A DNA stretch of 15,585 nt from the NCBI GenBank assembly GCA_945883455.1, contig CAMCXJ010000033.1, forward strand, positions 1 to 15,585, given 5' to 3'. The notes beneath the pieces were generated by a model. It was not told the origin of the DNA and searched no databases. It worked only from the letters and a program-made list of their open reading frames with translations. Both the position numbers and the translations under genes were made by a program. Every line of letters begins with the position of its first letter. Positions within the stretch are counted from its first letter, which is position 1. Positions 1-9,361 of this stretch are shown here, one piece after another. Source of the DNA: Prosthecobacter debontii (lineage in GTDB: Bacteria; Verrucomicrobiota; Verrucomicrobiia; Verrucomicrobiales; Akkermansiaceae).

Positions 1-116
1 CCACCTTCGACTACGTGATGACCATCGGCTTCAAGGAAACGCAGGCGAAGGCCATCCCCGTGCCCCGCGAAGCATCGGATCACAATGCGCTTATGCTGAT
101 GCTGGAACCGAAGTAA
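1..116 (+). CDS. C-terminal end of a protein, possibly EEP-fold hydrolase (5' partial)
   Basis: An open frame (codons starting at base 3) runs from the left edge to TAA at 114-116 and gives about 37 residues. Near its end is a Ser-Asp-His-Asn motif followed by hydrophobic residues (SDHNALMLML), preceded about 25 residues earlier by FDYVM. In endonuclease/exonuclease/phosphatase (EEP) proteins a Phe/Ile-Asp-Tyr strand and a terminal SDH motif with the catalytic His occur in this order, so that family is the best guess. The fragment is too short to be sure. It converges with the minus-strand hydrolase gene, leaving only 10 bases between the two stop codons, and no terminator hairpin fits there. 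Confidence 0.45.
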   Translation, partial: TFDYVMTIGFKETQAKAIPVPREASDHNALMLMLEPK

Positions 117-126
117 CGGCCAGCCC

Positions 127-858
127 TCAACCGAAGGATCTGTCGAGAAACACATCAACGGCCTCCACGATGCGGGCGTAGCTTTCTTCATCGAAAACAT
201 GCCCGGCGTCGGGGATTTCCAGCAGTTCCTTCCTGCAATTCGCGGCATCGAAGGCGTCGCGACTGTCTTTTAGAGGAACCACATCGTCCGCCGTGCCGTG
301 GATGAGCAGCCACGGTTGGTTGATCTGCGAGGCCGCTCCCAAGGTGTCGCCGATTGATTTCAGATCCTCCACATAGGCATCGGAAAGCGGGCAATCCTCG
401 TTGTCCCACATGCAGCCTTTTCCGGGCACCACATCGCCGAATTCCCGCTCCACAAACTCCGCTGTATGCGTCATGCCTGCCAGCGAAACGAGCGCCTGGA
501 TATCCATCCTCCGTGGAGCCGTAAGAACGCCAACGGCCGCGCCCATGCTGTGCCCGATGTAGGCGATCCGCTTTTCCTGTGGAACGGTCGCGAGAACCGC
601 ACACAGGTCGCCGATTTCCTTGGTGATCGTGGACTCGCCGAATTCACCCTCGGAATCGCCGTTGCCGGAAAAGGAGATCCGCAGGCACGGCCAACCCTTC
701 GCCGCCAAGCCCTCCGCCACCGCGACAAGCAGAGGCCTGTCCTTGTTTCCCGTGAGCCCGTGGCCAAGGATTACGAGAGTGCCGAGTTTCGTACTGCCGT
801 GGAACGCGAAGTCGAGCCGCTCGCCCTGCAGGTTCTGGATTTGGCTGGTGCTTTGCAT
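127..858 (-). CDS. Alpha/beta hydrolase (serine aminopeptidase S33/esterase type)
   Basis: A 243-residue single-domain alpha/beta hydrolase, a normal length for the family, with no signal peptide, so probably cytosolic. The nucleophile elbow is GHSMG at residues 102-106 (Ser104). The likely acid is Asp191 in HGTADDVVP and the likely base is His220 in DAGH. The oxyanion-loop motif HGLTGNKD lies near residue 33-40. These residues support an active ester, thioester or amide hydrolase, but the substrate cannot be read from sequence. The gene starts 6 bases after the stop of the upstream dehydrogenase (865-1758), so the two are probably co-transcribed. No clear Shine-Dalgarno sequence precedes the ATG; translational coupling to the upstream gene could explain this. 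Confidence 0.9.
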   Translation of the reverse strand: MQSTSQIQNLQGERLDFAFHGSTKLGTLVILGHGLTGNKDRPLLVAVAEGLAAKGWPCLRISFSGNGDSEGEFGESTITKEIGDLCAVLATVPQEKRIAYIGHSMGAAVGVLTAPRRMDIQALVSLAGMTHTAEFVEREFGDVVPGKGCMWDNEDCPLSDAYVEDLKSIGDTLGAASQINQPWLLIHGTADDVVPLKDSRDAFDAANCRKELLEIPDAGHVFDEESYARIVEAVDVFLDRSFG

Positions 859-864
859 AGGGGT

Positions 865-1758
865 TCAGAAGTTGCTACCCGCACGTCCGGGAAAGGTGAG
901 TTCCGCGACGGCGGATTTATCGAGTTCACCGAGTTCCAGCTCGATGAGTTTCCGGTATTGCGCCTCCGTGGCGTGGGAGAGCGGCGCATGCACGCCCGCT
1001 GCCTTCGCCATGGCATTCGCGATCCCGCTGTCCTTCGCGGCGTGGGAGGCGGAGAAAAAGCAATCATGCTCACGCGTCACCATGTCCGCGCCGTCTGTCT
1101 GAAGCACCCGCGAGTTCGCGCCGGTCTGGGAAAAAATCTCCATGAGCAGATCGAGATCGAGACCGAGTGCTTTCCCGAGGCCAAGCCCCTCAGCGAGACC
1201 CGCGGTGTTGATATTCATCACCATGTTCACCAGCGCCTTGATCTTAGCAGCATTACCCACCGGCCCGACGTAACGGAGCGCAGAGGAAATGTCCTTGAGC
1301 AGCGGCTCGTTCGCCGTGTAGGTCGCCTCCTCACCTCCGACCATCAGATAGAGCGTGCCGTTGCGCGCCTGCGGGATCGAGGAAGCCATGCTCGCCGCCA
1401 AGGTTTCCGCCCCGGCCTTCGCGGCGGCATCGGCCGCCTTCTCGTGCGATTCCGGACTCACCGTGGCGCAGTTGATAAAGGTTTTTCCGGCGGCGTTTTC
1501 CAACAACGAATGCGCGCCCGTAAAAATCGAATCCATCGCCGCATCATCGGTCACCACCGTGAAAACCACATCCGACAGCGCGGAAACCTCGGGCAAGGAT
1601 GCAGTCGCCTTCGCGCCCAGTTCGCCCGCCACAGACACCGCCACGGGATGGTGCGAGTCATACACCGCCGCGATCTCGTATCTCAACTCCGCGAGACGTC
1701 GCGCGATGTTCGCACCCATTCGCCCCGCACCGACCATGCCAATCTTTGGTTTATTCAT
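865..1758 (-). CDS. NAD(P)-dependent beta-hydroxyacid dehydrogenase (3-hydroxyisobutyrate dehydrogenase family)
   Basis: A 297-residue protein of the 3-hydroxyisobutyrate dehydrogenase/6-phosphogluconate-dehydrogenase-like family, which oxidises 3-hydroxyacids (or reduces the semialdehydes) with NAD(P). The N-terminal Rossmann motif GMVGAGRMG (residues 7-15) is intact. The substrate-binding motif is recognisable around residues 120-142, ending GTLYLMVGG. The catalytic Lys is probably Lys174, with Asn178, in AAKIKALVNM. An Asp at residue 34, after the second beta strand, hints at NAD rather than NADP, but this is inference. The family also includes tartronate semialdehyde and succinic semialdehyde reductases, so the substrate is open. 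AAAGGG about 9-14 bases before the ATG is a plausible ribosome binding site. It is the first gene of a two-gene unit with the hydrolase. Confidence 0.92.
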   Translation of the reverse strand: MNKPKIGMVGAGRMGANIARRLAELRYEIAAVYDSHHPVAVSVAGELGAKATASLPEVSALSDVVFTVVTDDAAMDSIFTGAHSLLENAAGKTFINCATVSPESHEKAADAAAKAGAETLAASMASSIPQARNGTLYLMVGGEEATYTANEPLLKDISSALRYVGPVGNAAKIKALVNMVMNINTAGLAEGLGLGKALGLDLDLLMEIFSQTGANSRVLQTDGADMVTREHDCFFSASHAAKDSGIANAMAKAAGVHAPLSHATEAQYRKLIELELGELDKSAVAELTFPGRAGSNF

Positions 1759-1997
1759 ACCGTCTATACCCTTTCAGATAAGCGATTGTCCGCAACCAAA
1801 AATCCTCATCCTTGAGGTTTGAGCCCGAAATCCGAAGTTGAATTAATTTTAGGCTAAGCTGCGCAGTGATTTTCACTAGTTTCGCCGCCTGATTGTTCAT
1901 CTCCGGGTGGCTCTGGTGGCAACTTCGGCGAAGTTGCTCTTGGCCATCGTAAAATGTTTTCTAGCAATGGCTTATGCTTAGTCTGCCCCTCCCATGA
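1759..1997. other. Intergenic region with a perfect hairpin
   Basis: This 239-base gap separates two minus-strand genes. It must hold the promoter of the dehydrogenase gene (at the left end) and the end of the kinase-like transcript (at the right end). No convincing coding frame or -35/-10 pair was found. The only clear structure is the hairpin at 1919-1937, listed separately. Confidence 0.6.
1919..1937 (-). terminator. Perfect 8-bp hairpin downstream of the kinase-like gene
   Basis: GCAACTTC (1919-1926) and GAAGTTGC (1930-1937) form a perfect 8-bp stem with a 3-base loop. It lies about 60 bases beyond the stop codon of the minus-strand kinase-like gene. No T-tract follows on the minus strand, so a classical intrinsic terminator is not established. 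It could also be a dispersed palindromic repeat. Confidence 0.35.
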
Positions 1998-4544
1998 TTA
2001 CTCGACGGCGCCAAAGGACTCGGCCCAGGAATCGAGATCCTCGGCGGCCTCGATGATTTCCTCAATGTTTGCGGCGATTTTCATCTGACCAGCTGCCGTG
2101 GCCTCGTCCTTGATGACAGTGATCTTGGCGAGATAGGCATCCCGAATATTTCCGATACCAGCCTCGGCTTGGGAATCGATCTGGACTTGTTTTTCGCAAT
2201 GGTAATTAACGAGTTTCAGCATTTCCATAGAGAGTATGATCTTGGAGCCGTAGGGTTGCCTTCTTATCACGTCGGTGTCTTCGTCCTCATCGGCTTGTTC
2301 CTCTGACTCATCGATATCACCTTTTCCGGATTGCCTCCTTATCTCGTCAATTTGGATGCGGTTATCATCGACGAGTTCCTTGAGGGCGGCGACGCTGCGA
2401 CTGAACTGATCCTTGCCGCTGCTGCTGAGGTTCCTCAGGTAGGCCTCGAGATCCCAGTGAAGCCTTTTGATGTTGGCGGCGTGGTCATCCTCGCATTTTT
2501 TGGCGGCGGCGAGGATGAGTTCCTTCACCTTGGCGTCGAGTTCGGCGAGCTGGCCGTACGCGGAGGGTGAGGCCGAGCTGGATTTGGGCGCCTTTTCGTC
2601 CGCGCTCCACTCGATGAGGAAACCATCGGTGGTCTCGCCACGATGCATGGCCTTCCAGCCCTCGCCCGGAGTGAGAAGCAATGCCGCGTCGTCCTCGGAA
2701 GCTTCTGAATCATCAGCCCATTTGGCGGTTTCCCAGGGTTCACCGGTGACCCATTGCCAGAGGTCGTCTTCCAGCGAGCCGCCGAGCCAGATGCCTTCTT
2801 CCGTCTTGATACGATGGGTGATCTTGGCGACATCCGCGATCTCCTCCGATGTGGCGGCGACGAGCAGGTGGCCACCGCCGGTCTTGGCCATTTTATCGGC
2901 TTCTGTCCAAGTTACGGGACGTTTAACGAACAGATAGCGGTGCTCACCGGAAATGATGGTGCCGGGTGGGAAAACGGTAGCCTCCCCACCGAGCGAGGCG
3001 CGGGTGGCGGCGAGCAGGCTGGCGAGCGAGCCGGGGTTGGAGCCATCGTTGCGCCACTCGATGACGAAGGCGTACGATTCGTCGACGTTCGCGGTGGCGA
3101 ATCCGCCATTTTTTCCTGCGATAAGGAAGAGGCCGTTGCCCTCGGGAGGGGAGGACGGTTGCCATGGCTTACCATCGCTGAGCACCCATGAGTCGGCACC
3201 GCTCCGCGCCGCTCCGAGCAGACACGGACGCCCCTTTGTGAGTTCCGAACCTAGGTCGGTGCTGGGAACGGCGAGGAAGGCACCGTGTTCCTCGGCAAAG
3301 CGGAAGGCATCCGCCCATTGCATTTTTTCCTCGACGAGGAAATAAGTGCTGTCGCCCTTTTTCACGCTGCCTACAGGCATTTCCGAGCGCCTTCCGGACG
3401 CGAGGGCGGAACGCAGGCGGTCTAGGGAATTCATCGGATTTTCCTCCACTTTGGTAGGGCTGTGAGTAATCTTTGGTTGATAACTCGGGCGTTTCTTTTC
3501 CTCCAAAGCCTGTTGTGCAGCGGCGAGTGCAGCAGCCTGTTCCTTGGCGAGCTTTTGCCGCTCCACGCTCTGCTTGTTCTCCTTTTCGCGATCTGCGAGG
3601 AATTTTTTCTTAATCTCTAAAGTAAAAAAGATCGCGACTACGAGAGCGATGATAATGGCAATTTTCACCAACAGCTTAGAATCGGAGCCTGCCTTGGGAA
3701 GAACCATGGTGGGTCGCGGAGCTACGGACGCGGCCGTGCGCGCAGGAGCGGAGGACTTAGCGGTAGATTGGTTGAGCGCGGCCAGGAAAGCGCGGGCATC
3801 GGAGTAGCGCTTGAGCGGATCGGGATCGGTAGCGCGCTTGAGGACGGCGTCCACTGCAGGGCGGCAACCGCAAATGCTAGATGGTGGCGGTGCCTGCGGC
3901 GAGAAAGGGCTTCCGGTGATCAGACCGTGAAAAATGGCGGCGATGGAAAATACGTCGGAAGCCTTCGACGCGGCGGAAGGGTTTACGAGCACCTCGGGAG
4001 CGGTGAAATGCGTGGGAGTATTTACCGACGGATCGGTGTGGACGGCGCGACCGAAACCGAAATTTCCAATTTTAGGAAGTGCGTCCTGATTGAGTAGGAC
4101 ACTGAGGTTGTCGAGGTGGCCGTGGACGAGGCCTGCGTCGTGGGCGTGGGCAAGCCCCTCGCAGATCGCATCAACGATAGTGAGTGATTGCGCGAACTCG
4201 ACGATGTGGCCTTGCGTGGAATGGGCGAGGGACTTACCGGGAACAAACTCCATAACCAGATAAGGCATGCCGCCCATTTCGCCGGAATCGAGGATGCCGA
4301 TGAGGTTCGTGTGACGGAGAGCGGCGGCGATCTTGGAGGAGCTTCCGAAGGCCTTGCGGAAATCAGGGTCAGCAGCAAGCTTAGGAGAAAAAACTTTCAG
4401 AGCGACCTGCCGATCGAGTGATTTCTGATTCGCAAAGAATACCGCGCCGAGATCACCCGAAGTGACCAGCGCGGTGAATTCGAACGCGGGCAGAAGGGAA
4501 TGCATGCCCTCCAGCGAGGGTGGCCATTCGGGGTGGAGGGACAT
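1998..4544 (-). CDS. Membrane-anchored pseudokinase with two C-type-lectin-like domains
   Basis: An 848-residue protein. Residues 20-258 have the Hanks-type Ser/Thr kinase fold: a degenerate glycine loop (SGDLGAV), the ATP-anchoring VALK (Lys50), hinge YLVMEF (95-100) and APE (182-184). The catalytic loop reads HGHLDNLS (141-148) where active kinases have HRDLKPxN, so the catalytic Asp and metal-binding Asn are replaced by His and Ser. DFG is NFG (161-163). Phosphotransfer is therefore unlikely. A membrane segment (about 290-309) is followed by a charged coiled coil (312-352). Two C-type-lectin-like modules follow, about 395-500 and 530-650; the second has the typical IWLGG and WQWVTGEPW. Both lack the usual cysteine pairs. 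A helical tail (665-848) carries an acidic stretch at 743-757. The expected topology is kinase fold inside and lectin modules outside. No Shine-Dalgarno is visible. It may sense an envelope or extracellular ligand and act as a scaffold (inference). Confidence 0.9.
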   Translation of the reverse strand: MSLHPEWPPSLEGMHSLLPAFEFTALVTSGDLGAVFFANQKSLDRQVALKVFSPKLAADPDFRKAFGSSSKIAAALRHTNLIGILDSGEMGGMPYLVMEFVPGKSLAHSTQGHIVEFAQSLTIVDAICEGLAHAHDAGLVHGHLDNLSVLLNQDALPKIGNFGFGRAVHTDPSVNTPTHFTAPEVLVNPSAASKASDVFSIAAIFHGLITGSPFSPQAPPPSSICGCRPAVDAVLKRATDPDPLKRYSDARAFLAALNQSTAKSSAPARTAASVAPRPTMVLPKAGSDSKLLVKIAIIIALVVAIFFTLEIKKKFLADREKENKQSVERQKLAKEQAAALAAAQQALEEKKRPSYQPKITHSPTKVEENPMNSLDRLRSALASGRRSEMPVGSVKKGDSTYFLVEEKMQWADAFRFAEEHGAFLAVPSTDLGSELTKGRPCLLGAARSGADSWVLSDGKPWQPSSPPEGNGLFLIAGKNGGFATANVDESYAFVIEWRNDGSNPGSLASLLAATRASLGGEATVFPPGTIISGEHRYLFVKRPVTWTEADKMAKTGGGHLLVAATSEEIADVAKITHRIKTEEGIWLGGSLEDDLWQWVTGEPWETAKWADDSEASEDDAALLLTPGEGWKAMHRGETTDGFLIEWSADEKAPKSSSASPSAYGQLAELDAKVKELILAAAKKCEDDHAANIKRLHWDLEAYLRNLSSSGKDQFSRSVAALKELVDDNRIQIDEIRRQSGKGDIDESEEQADEDEDTDVIRRQPYGSKIILSMEMLKLVNYHCEKQVQIDSQAEAGIGNIRDAYLAKITVIKDEATAAGQMKIAANIEEIIEAAEDLDSWAESFGAVE

Positions 4545-4629
4545 GAGAGAGGGCGTGTAGTTAAGTTGAAGGTATTGGGTTAGCGGAAAAGAAGCGTGCG
4601 GTCAATCGAAAGCGCCCGCTTGTGGATTT

Positions 4630-4713
4630 GGAGAAGGACGCCTCCAGCTCCTTAGCGGAGAATCCAGAACGGTTCGCTTGGGTTGATAAAAGGAGCCGGA
4701 GGCGTCCTTCTCC
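4630..4713. repeat. Long imperfect inverted repeat between kinase-like and DUF1501 genes
   Basis: The arms 4630-4653 and 4690-4713 are reverse complements over 24 bases with one mismatch and enclose a 36-base loop. The right arm ends exactly next to the stop codon of the DUF1501 gene (stop at 4714-4716). In the minus-strand transcript the first arm is followed by TTTT, so it may act in termination or mRNA 3'-end stability. The size and near-perfect arms also fit a dispersed palindromic (REP/MITE-like) element. The remainder of the 4545-4713 gap shows no gene. Confidence 0.75.
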
Positions 4714-6141
<1,428 letters not shown>

Positions 6142-6231
6142 GGGTCGTTAGAAGTTAGATGTTATTTGTTAGAAGTGCTGAGGCATACGCCGGAACGTCT
6201 TCTTTCGAATTTAGAGCTTCGAATTTCGGAT
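6142..6231. repeat. Short direct repeats in the DUF1501/DUF1553 spacer
   Basis: The 90-base spacer contains two copies of GTTAGAAGT (starting near 6147 and 6168) and two copies of TTCGAATTT (6204-6212 and 6218-6226). The spacer is AT-rich compared with the flanking genes. No promoter or terminator is clear. The repeats could be slippage products or part of a dispersed intergenic repeat. Confidence 0.35.
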
Positions 6232-9200
6232 TTAATTCTTGGTGATCGTTTCATCTAGGTTGAGTAGGACGCGGGCGACGGCGGTAGCGGCGGCGAGCTC
6301 GGGCAACGGGTGGGCGGAGAGATCGAGGGTGACGGGGTTGTGGTTTTCTAGGAGAAGTTTCGCCTCGGAGGGATCAGCGGCAAGAGTGGTTTCATAAATG
6401 GATTTCAGCGCGGCGATTTCCTCCGTCTCCGGCACGCGGGAGGTGCAGCGAATGAAGGCACGGGACAACCTTTTCTCCACAGTCCCGGTATCTGTTAGAA
6501 TGAGATGCGCGAGGCCGAGCGCAGCCTCCACGGAGACCTGCTCATTTAGTGTTACCAAAGCCTGCATGGGGCTGGTGGAGATGCTGCGGCGGGCGCAGGA
6601 AATCGCTCCGGAGGGCGCGTCAAAGGCGACGAGCATCGGGTAGGGAACGGAGCGGAAACGGAAGGTGTAGAGGGCGCGGCGGTAGCGGTTCGAGTCGGTT
6701 TCCACATCCCAGGTTTTCGGGCCGTAGGAGACGGGCCGTTGGAAAAGGTAACCGGGCGCGGGCGGGAACACGCTGCGTCCTCCCATTTTCCCATCCAGCA
6801 AACCGCTAGTCGCAAGCTGGATGTCGCGGACGGTTTCCGCCGGGACGCGCATCCGTGCCCCGCGGGCAAGGAGGCGGTTCTTGGGATCCATTTCGCGCAG
6901 CGCCGGGGACGCGGGGGATGCCTGGCGATAGGTCGCGCTCTGCACGATGAGGCGGTGGATGTGTTTCATGTCCCAGCCGCTTTCCATGAACTCCACGGCG
7001 AGCCAATCCAACAGCTCCGGATGCGAAGGCCGCGCGGCCTGGTGGCCGAAGTCCTCGGATGTTTCTAGTAGTCCGATGCCGAAATACGCCTGCCACAGGC
7101 TGTTCACCATGCGGCGCGCGGTGGTGGGCGATTTCGGATCAACCAGCCATTTCGCGAAGGTCAGGCGCGACTCGGGATCGCCGGGCGGGAGCGGGTGGAG
7201 GAAGGCGGGGACGTGGGGTTTCACGACGTGCTTCAGATGTGTCTGCTCACCGCGCTCGAAGAGGCGGGTCTCGCGTTCGTGGTTCGTCTCGGCGGCGACG
7301 AGCGCCCATGTCGGCTGCGGGACTTTCGCGTAGAGTTTCTCGATATCAGCGGTCTCGGCAGCGAAGGCCGGGTTGCTTTCCCGCCAGTGTGCGAAGAGCC
7401 GTGCGGACTGATCCGAGGTGCGTTTCCCGGCGGGCGTTTCCAGCGCCTCGCGAACGAGCGGCGGGAGGTTGTCGAGGGCGTTCGGCAACGTTGCGGCGAC
7501 AGAGACGCGGATGCGGCCGAGGTTGTAGGTCTGGGTGTCGTCGGAGTTGAAGCCGCCGTGGTTCATGGAGAGGTTGTAGTCGAAGTGGACTGTGCCGCCG
7601 CCCTTGAACGGTTCGGGCAGCTCGAAGGTGAGGACGGCGGGATCGTTGTTGCGGGCGGCGTCGCGCTCGTTCGTCCATGCGGTCTTCGGGTTTCCGTCCA
7701 GCGCGAACGCGGCGGGGCCGGTGGTGCGGTCGTCGGGCTTGCGGTCGGCGTTGGCGGGGAAACGCATCGGATCGAGAGGCGTGACCGGCGGACTGACGCT
7801 GGCGGTGGCCTTGTTGAAAGCGAGCTTGGTGAGCTTCGCGGGATCGGTGCCAGCCTTGAGGACGAACTCGGTGAGCGCTCCCGTGCCGCGCGAGGAGCGC
7901 CCGGGTCCGTTCATAGGCAGGTAGGGGTCGGTCATGACCTCGAGCCGCGCGGAGCGGATTTCCGGAATCTCCAGGGATGAAGTGAACGACTCCCCTCCCC
8001 TTGTCGCCGCGTAGCCCATGTTGATCACGGACTTGTCGGGCAGGTTCCAGTATTTCTGGCCGGAATCGCCGAGCTGATAAAGTTCCAGCGCGTGCCACTG
8101 CGTACGCGGCAGGGCTAGCATTTCCTGCTGCCATTTCACGAACGCGACCTCCGCCTCCGGCGCTTTCTCCCGGAGCGAGGTGTCGATGGCAGCGATCTTC
8201 GCGAGGATCTCATCGGTGGTCAGCCTATCCTCCTTAGACAGCGCCGGGATGGAGGTTTCCTCGATGGTGTTTAGGAACGCATACATGCCGAAGTATTCGT
8301 CGTGGGTGAGCGGATCGTATTTGTGCGTGTGGCATTGCGCGCACTGGGCGGTGAGGCCGATCACGGATTTACCGATGGCATCAATGCGGTCGAAGATGCC
8401 CTCGATACGGAACTGCTCGGGCTTCGCGCCGCCCTCCTCATTCGTCATGGAGTTTCGTAGGAAACCGGTGGCGATGCGGTCGTCCTGCGTGGCGCCGGGC
8501 AGCAGATCACCGGCGAGCTGCTTGATGATGAACTCGTCGTAGGGCATGTTCGCGTTCATCGCGTCCACCACCCAATCCCGGTAGAAATGGTGGTAGCGCG
8601 GCAGGTCTTTCTCGTAGCCCGCGGAGTCGGCGTAACGCGCCGCGTCGAGCCACTCCCGCGCCCAGCGCTCACCGAAGCGGGGGCTGGAAATCAGGCGCTC
8701 GGTTTCCTTGGTGTAATGGAAGGGCGCGGCAAGCTCCTCCGGGGTCGGCGGCAGACCTATTAGATCCAACGAGAGGCGGCGTAGAAGTGTGGCGGCGTCG
8801 GATTCCGGCGAGGGTGCGAGTTTCTGTGACTCCAACTTCGCGAGGACGAAATGATCGATGGGATTTTTCACCCACTTGGCATTCTTCACGGCGGGCACGG
8901 GCGGGCGCTGTGGTGTGATGAAAGCCCAATGCACGCCCCACTCCGCGCCCTCCTCGATCCACCTTTTGATCAGCGCGACCTGCTCCGGTTTCAGGCGCTC
9001 CTTTTTATCCGGGGGCGGCATGACCTCGTCGGGGTCGCTATGGAGGATGCGCTCCATGATCAGGGATTTCGCCGGATCGCCCGGGACGATAGCCTTGCCG
9101 CTGTCGCCGCCTTTCAGCGCGAGCGTGCGGTCGTCGAAACGAAGCCCACCCTCCACCGTCGCCTCGTCGGGGCCGTGGCAGGCATAGCAGTTTTCCGATA

Positions 9201-9291
9201 GGATGGGCTGGATCTGGGTGTTGAAATCCACCTTTTCCGCCGGGAGCAGCGCGGGCATCAGGGAGGCCAGGATTATCAGGGACAAACGCAC
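6232..9291 (-). CDS. Planctomycete-type cytochrome c / DUF1549 / DUF1553 protein
   Basis: About 1019 residues from the preferred GTG at 9291. That start gives a clean Sec signal peptide (residues 1-18, ending LLPA). An upstream ATG at 9363 is in frame but would put 38 to 24 extra residues before the signal and overlap the divergent regulator's start. Domain order: PSCyt1 haem domain with CYACH (35-39) and distal MPPP (about 91-94); DUF1549/PSCyt2 (about 145-345) with a second CxxCH, CAQCH, at 317-321; an inserted beta-rich segment (about 395-605) resembling carbohydrate-binding or discoidin modules; and DUF1553/PSD1 (about 708-965). The family is abundant in marine and soil PVC bacteria and tied to polysaccharide or other polymer degradation, but no enzymatic reaction is established. 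The paired DUF1501 gene follows. Confidence 0.92.
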   Translation of the reverse strand: MRLSLIILASLMPALLPAEKVDFNTQIQPILSENCYACHGPDEATVEGGLRFDDRTLALKGGDSGKAIVPGDPAKSLIMERILHSDPDEVMPPPDKKERLKPEQVALIKRWIEEGAEWGVHWAFITPQRPPVPAVKNAKWVKNPIDHFVLAKLESQKLAPSPESDAATLLRRLSLDLIGLPPTPEELAAPFHYTKETERLISSPRFGERWAREWLDAARYADSAGYEKDLPRYHHFYRDWVVDAMNANMPYDEFIIKQLAGDLLPGATQDDRIATGFLRNSMTNEEGGAKPEQFRIEGIFDRIDAIGKSVIGLTAQCAQCHTHKYDPLTHDEYFGMYAFLNTIEETSIPALSKEDRLTTDEILAKIAAIDTSLREKAPEAEVAFVKWQQEMLALPRTQWHALELYQLGDSGQKYWNLPDKSVINMGYAATRGGESFTSSLEIPEIRSARLEVMTDPYLPMNGPGRSSRGTGALTEFVLKAGTDPAKLTKLAFNKATASVSPPVTPLDPMRFPANADRKPDDRTTGPAAFALDGNPKTAWTNERDAARNNDPAVLTFELPEPFKGGGTVHFDYNLSMNHGGFNSDDTQTYNLGRIRVSVAATLPNALDNLPPLVREALETPAGKRTSDQSARLFAHWRESNPAFAAETADIEKLYAKVPQPTWALVAAETNHERETRLFERGEQTHLKHVVKPHVPAFLHPLPPGDPESRLTFAKWLVDPKSPTTARRMVNSLWQAYFGIGLLETSEDFGHQAARPSHPELLDWLAVEFMESGWDMKHIHRLIVQSATYRQASPASPALREMDPKNRLLARGARMRVPAETVRDIQLATSGLLDGKMGGRSVFPPAPGYLFQRPVSYGPKTWDVETDSNRYRRALYTFRFRSVPYPMLVAFDAPSGAISCARRSISTSPMQALVTLNEQVSVEAALGLAHLILTDTGTVEKRLSRAFIRCTSRVPETEEIAALKSIYETTLAADPSEAKLLLENHNPVTLDLSAHPLPELAAATAVARVLLNLDETITKN

Positions 9292-9361
9292 ATTAATAAT
9301 ATACGTTGGGATCGCTGTGATTTTCCATGCCGTATCCGCCAATTTATGGTAACATCCACGC
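9292..9361. promoter_or_regulatory. Divergent promoter region between PSCyt gene and PAS-AraC regulator
   Basis: Seventy bases separate the preferred GTG start of the minus-strand PSCyt gene from the ATG of the plus-strand regulator. It contains an AT-rich element read on the minus strand as TATATT (9303-9298) just before the GTG, which would give a nearly leaderless mRNA if used as a -10 box, and TAACAT (9350-9355) as a possible plus-strand -10. Neither has a good -35. The position makes it the expected binding region for the AraC protein; no clear repeat pair was found. Confidence 0.3.

Noticed and set aside
466..1815. 449-codon plus-strand open frame opposite the hydrolase and dehydrogenase genes
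   Set aside because: It spans two well-supported minus-strand genes and their junction; its translation is Arg/His-rich with no recognisable motif, as expected of an antisense shadow in GC-rich DNA.
7195..8134. Long frames (261-262 codons) within the PSCyt/DUF1553 gene on both strands
   Set aside because: Both are alternative-frame shadows of a gene with clear domain motifs; their products are Gly/Arg-rich without domains.
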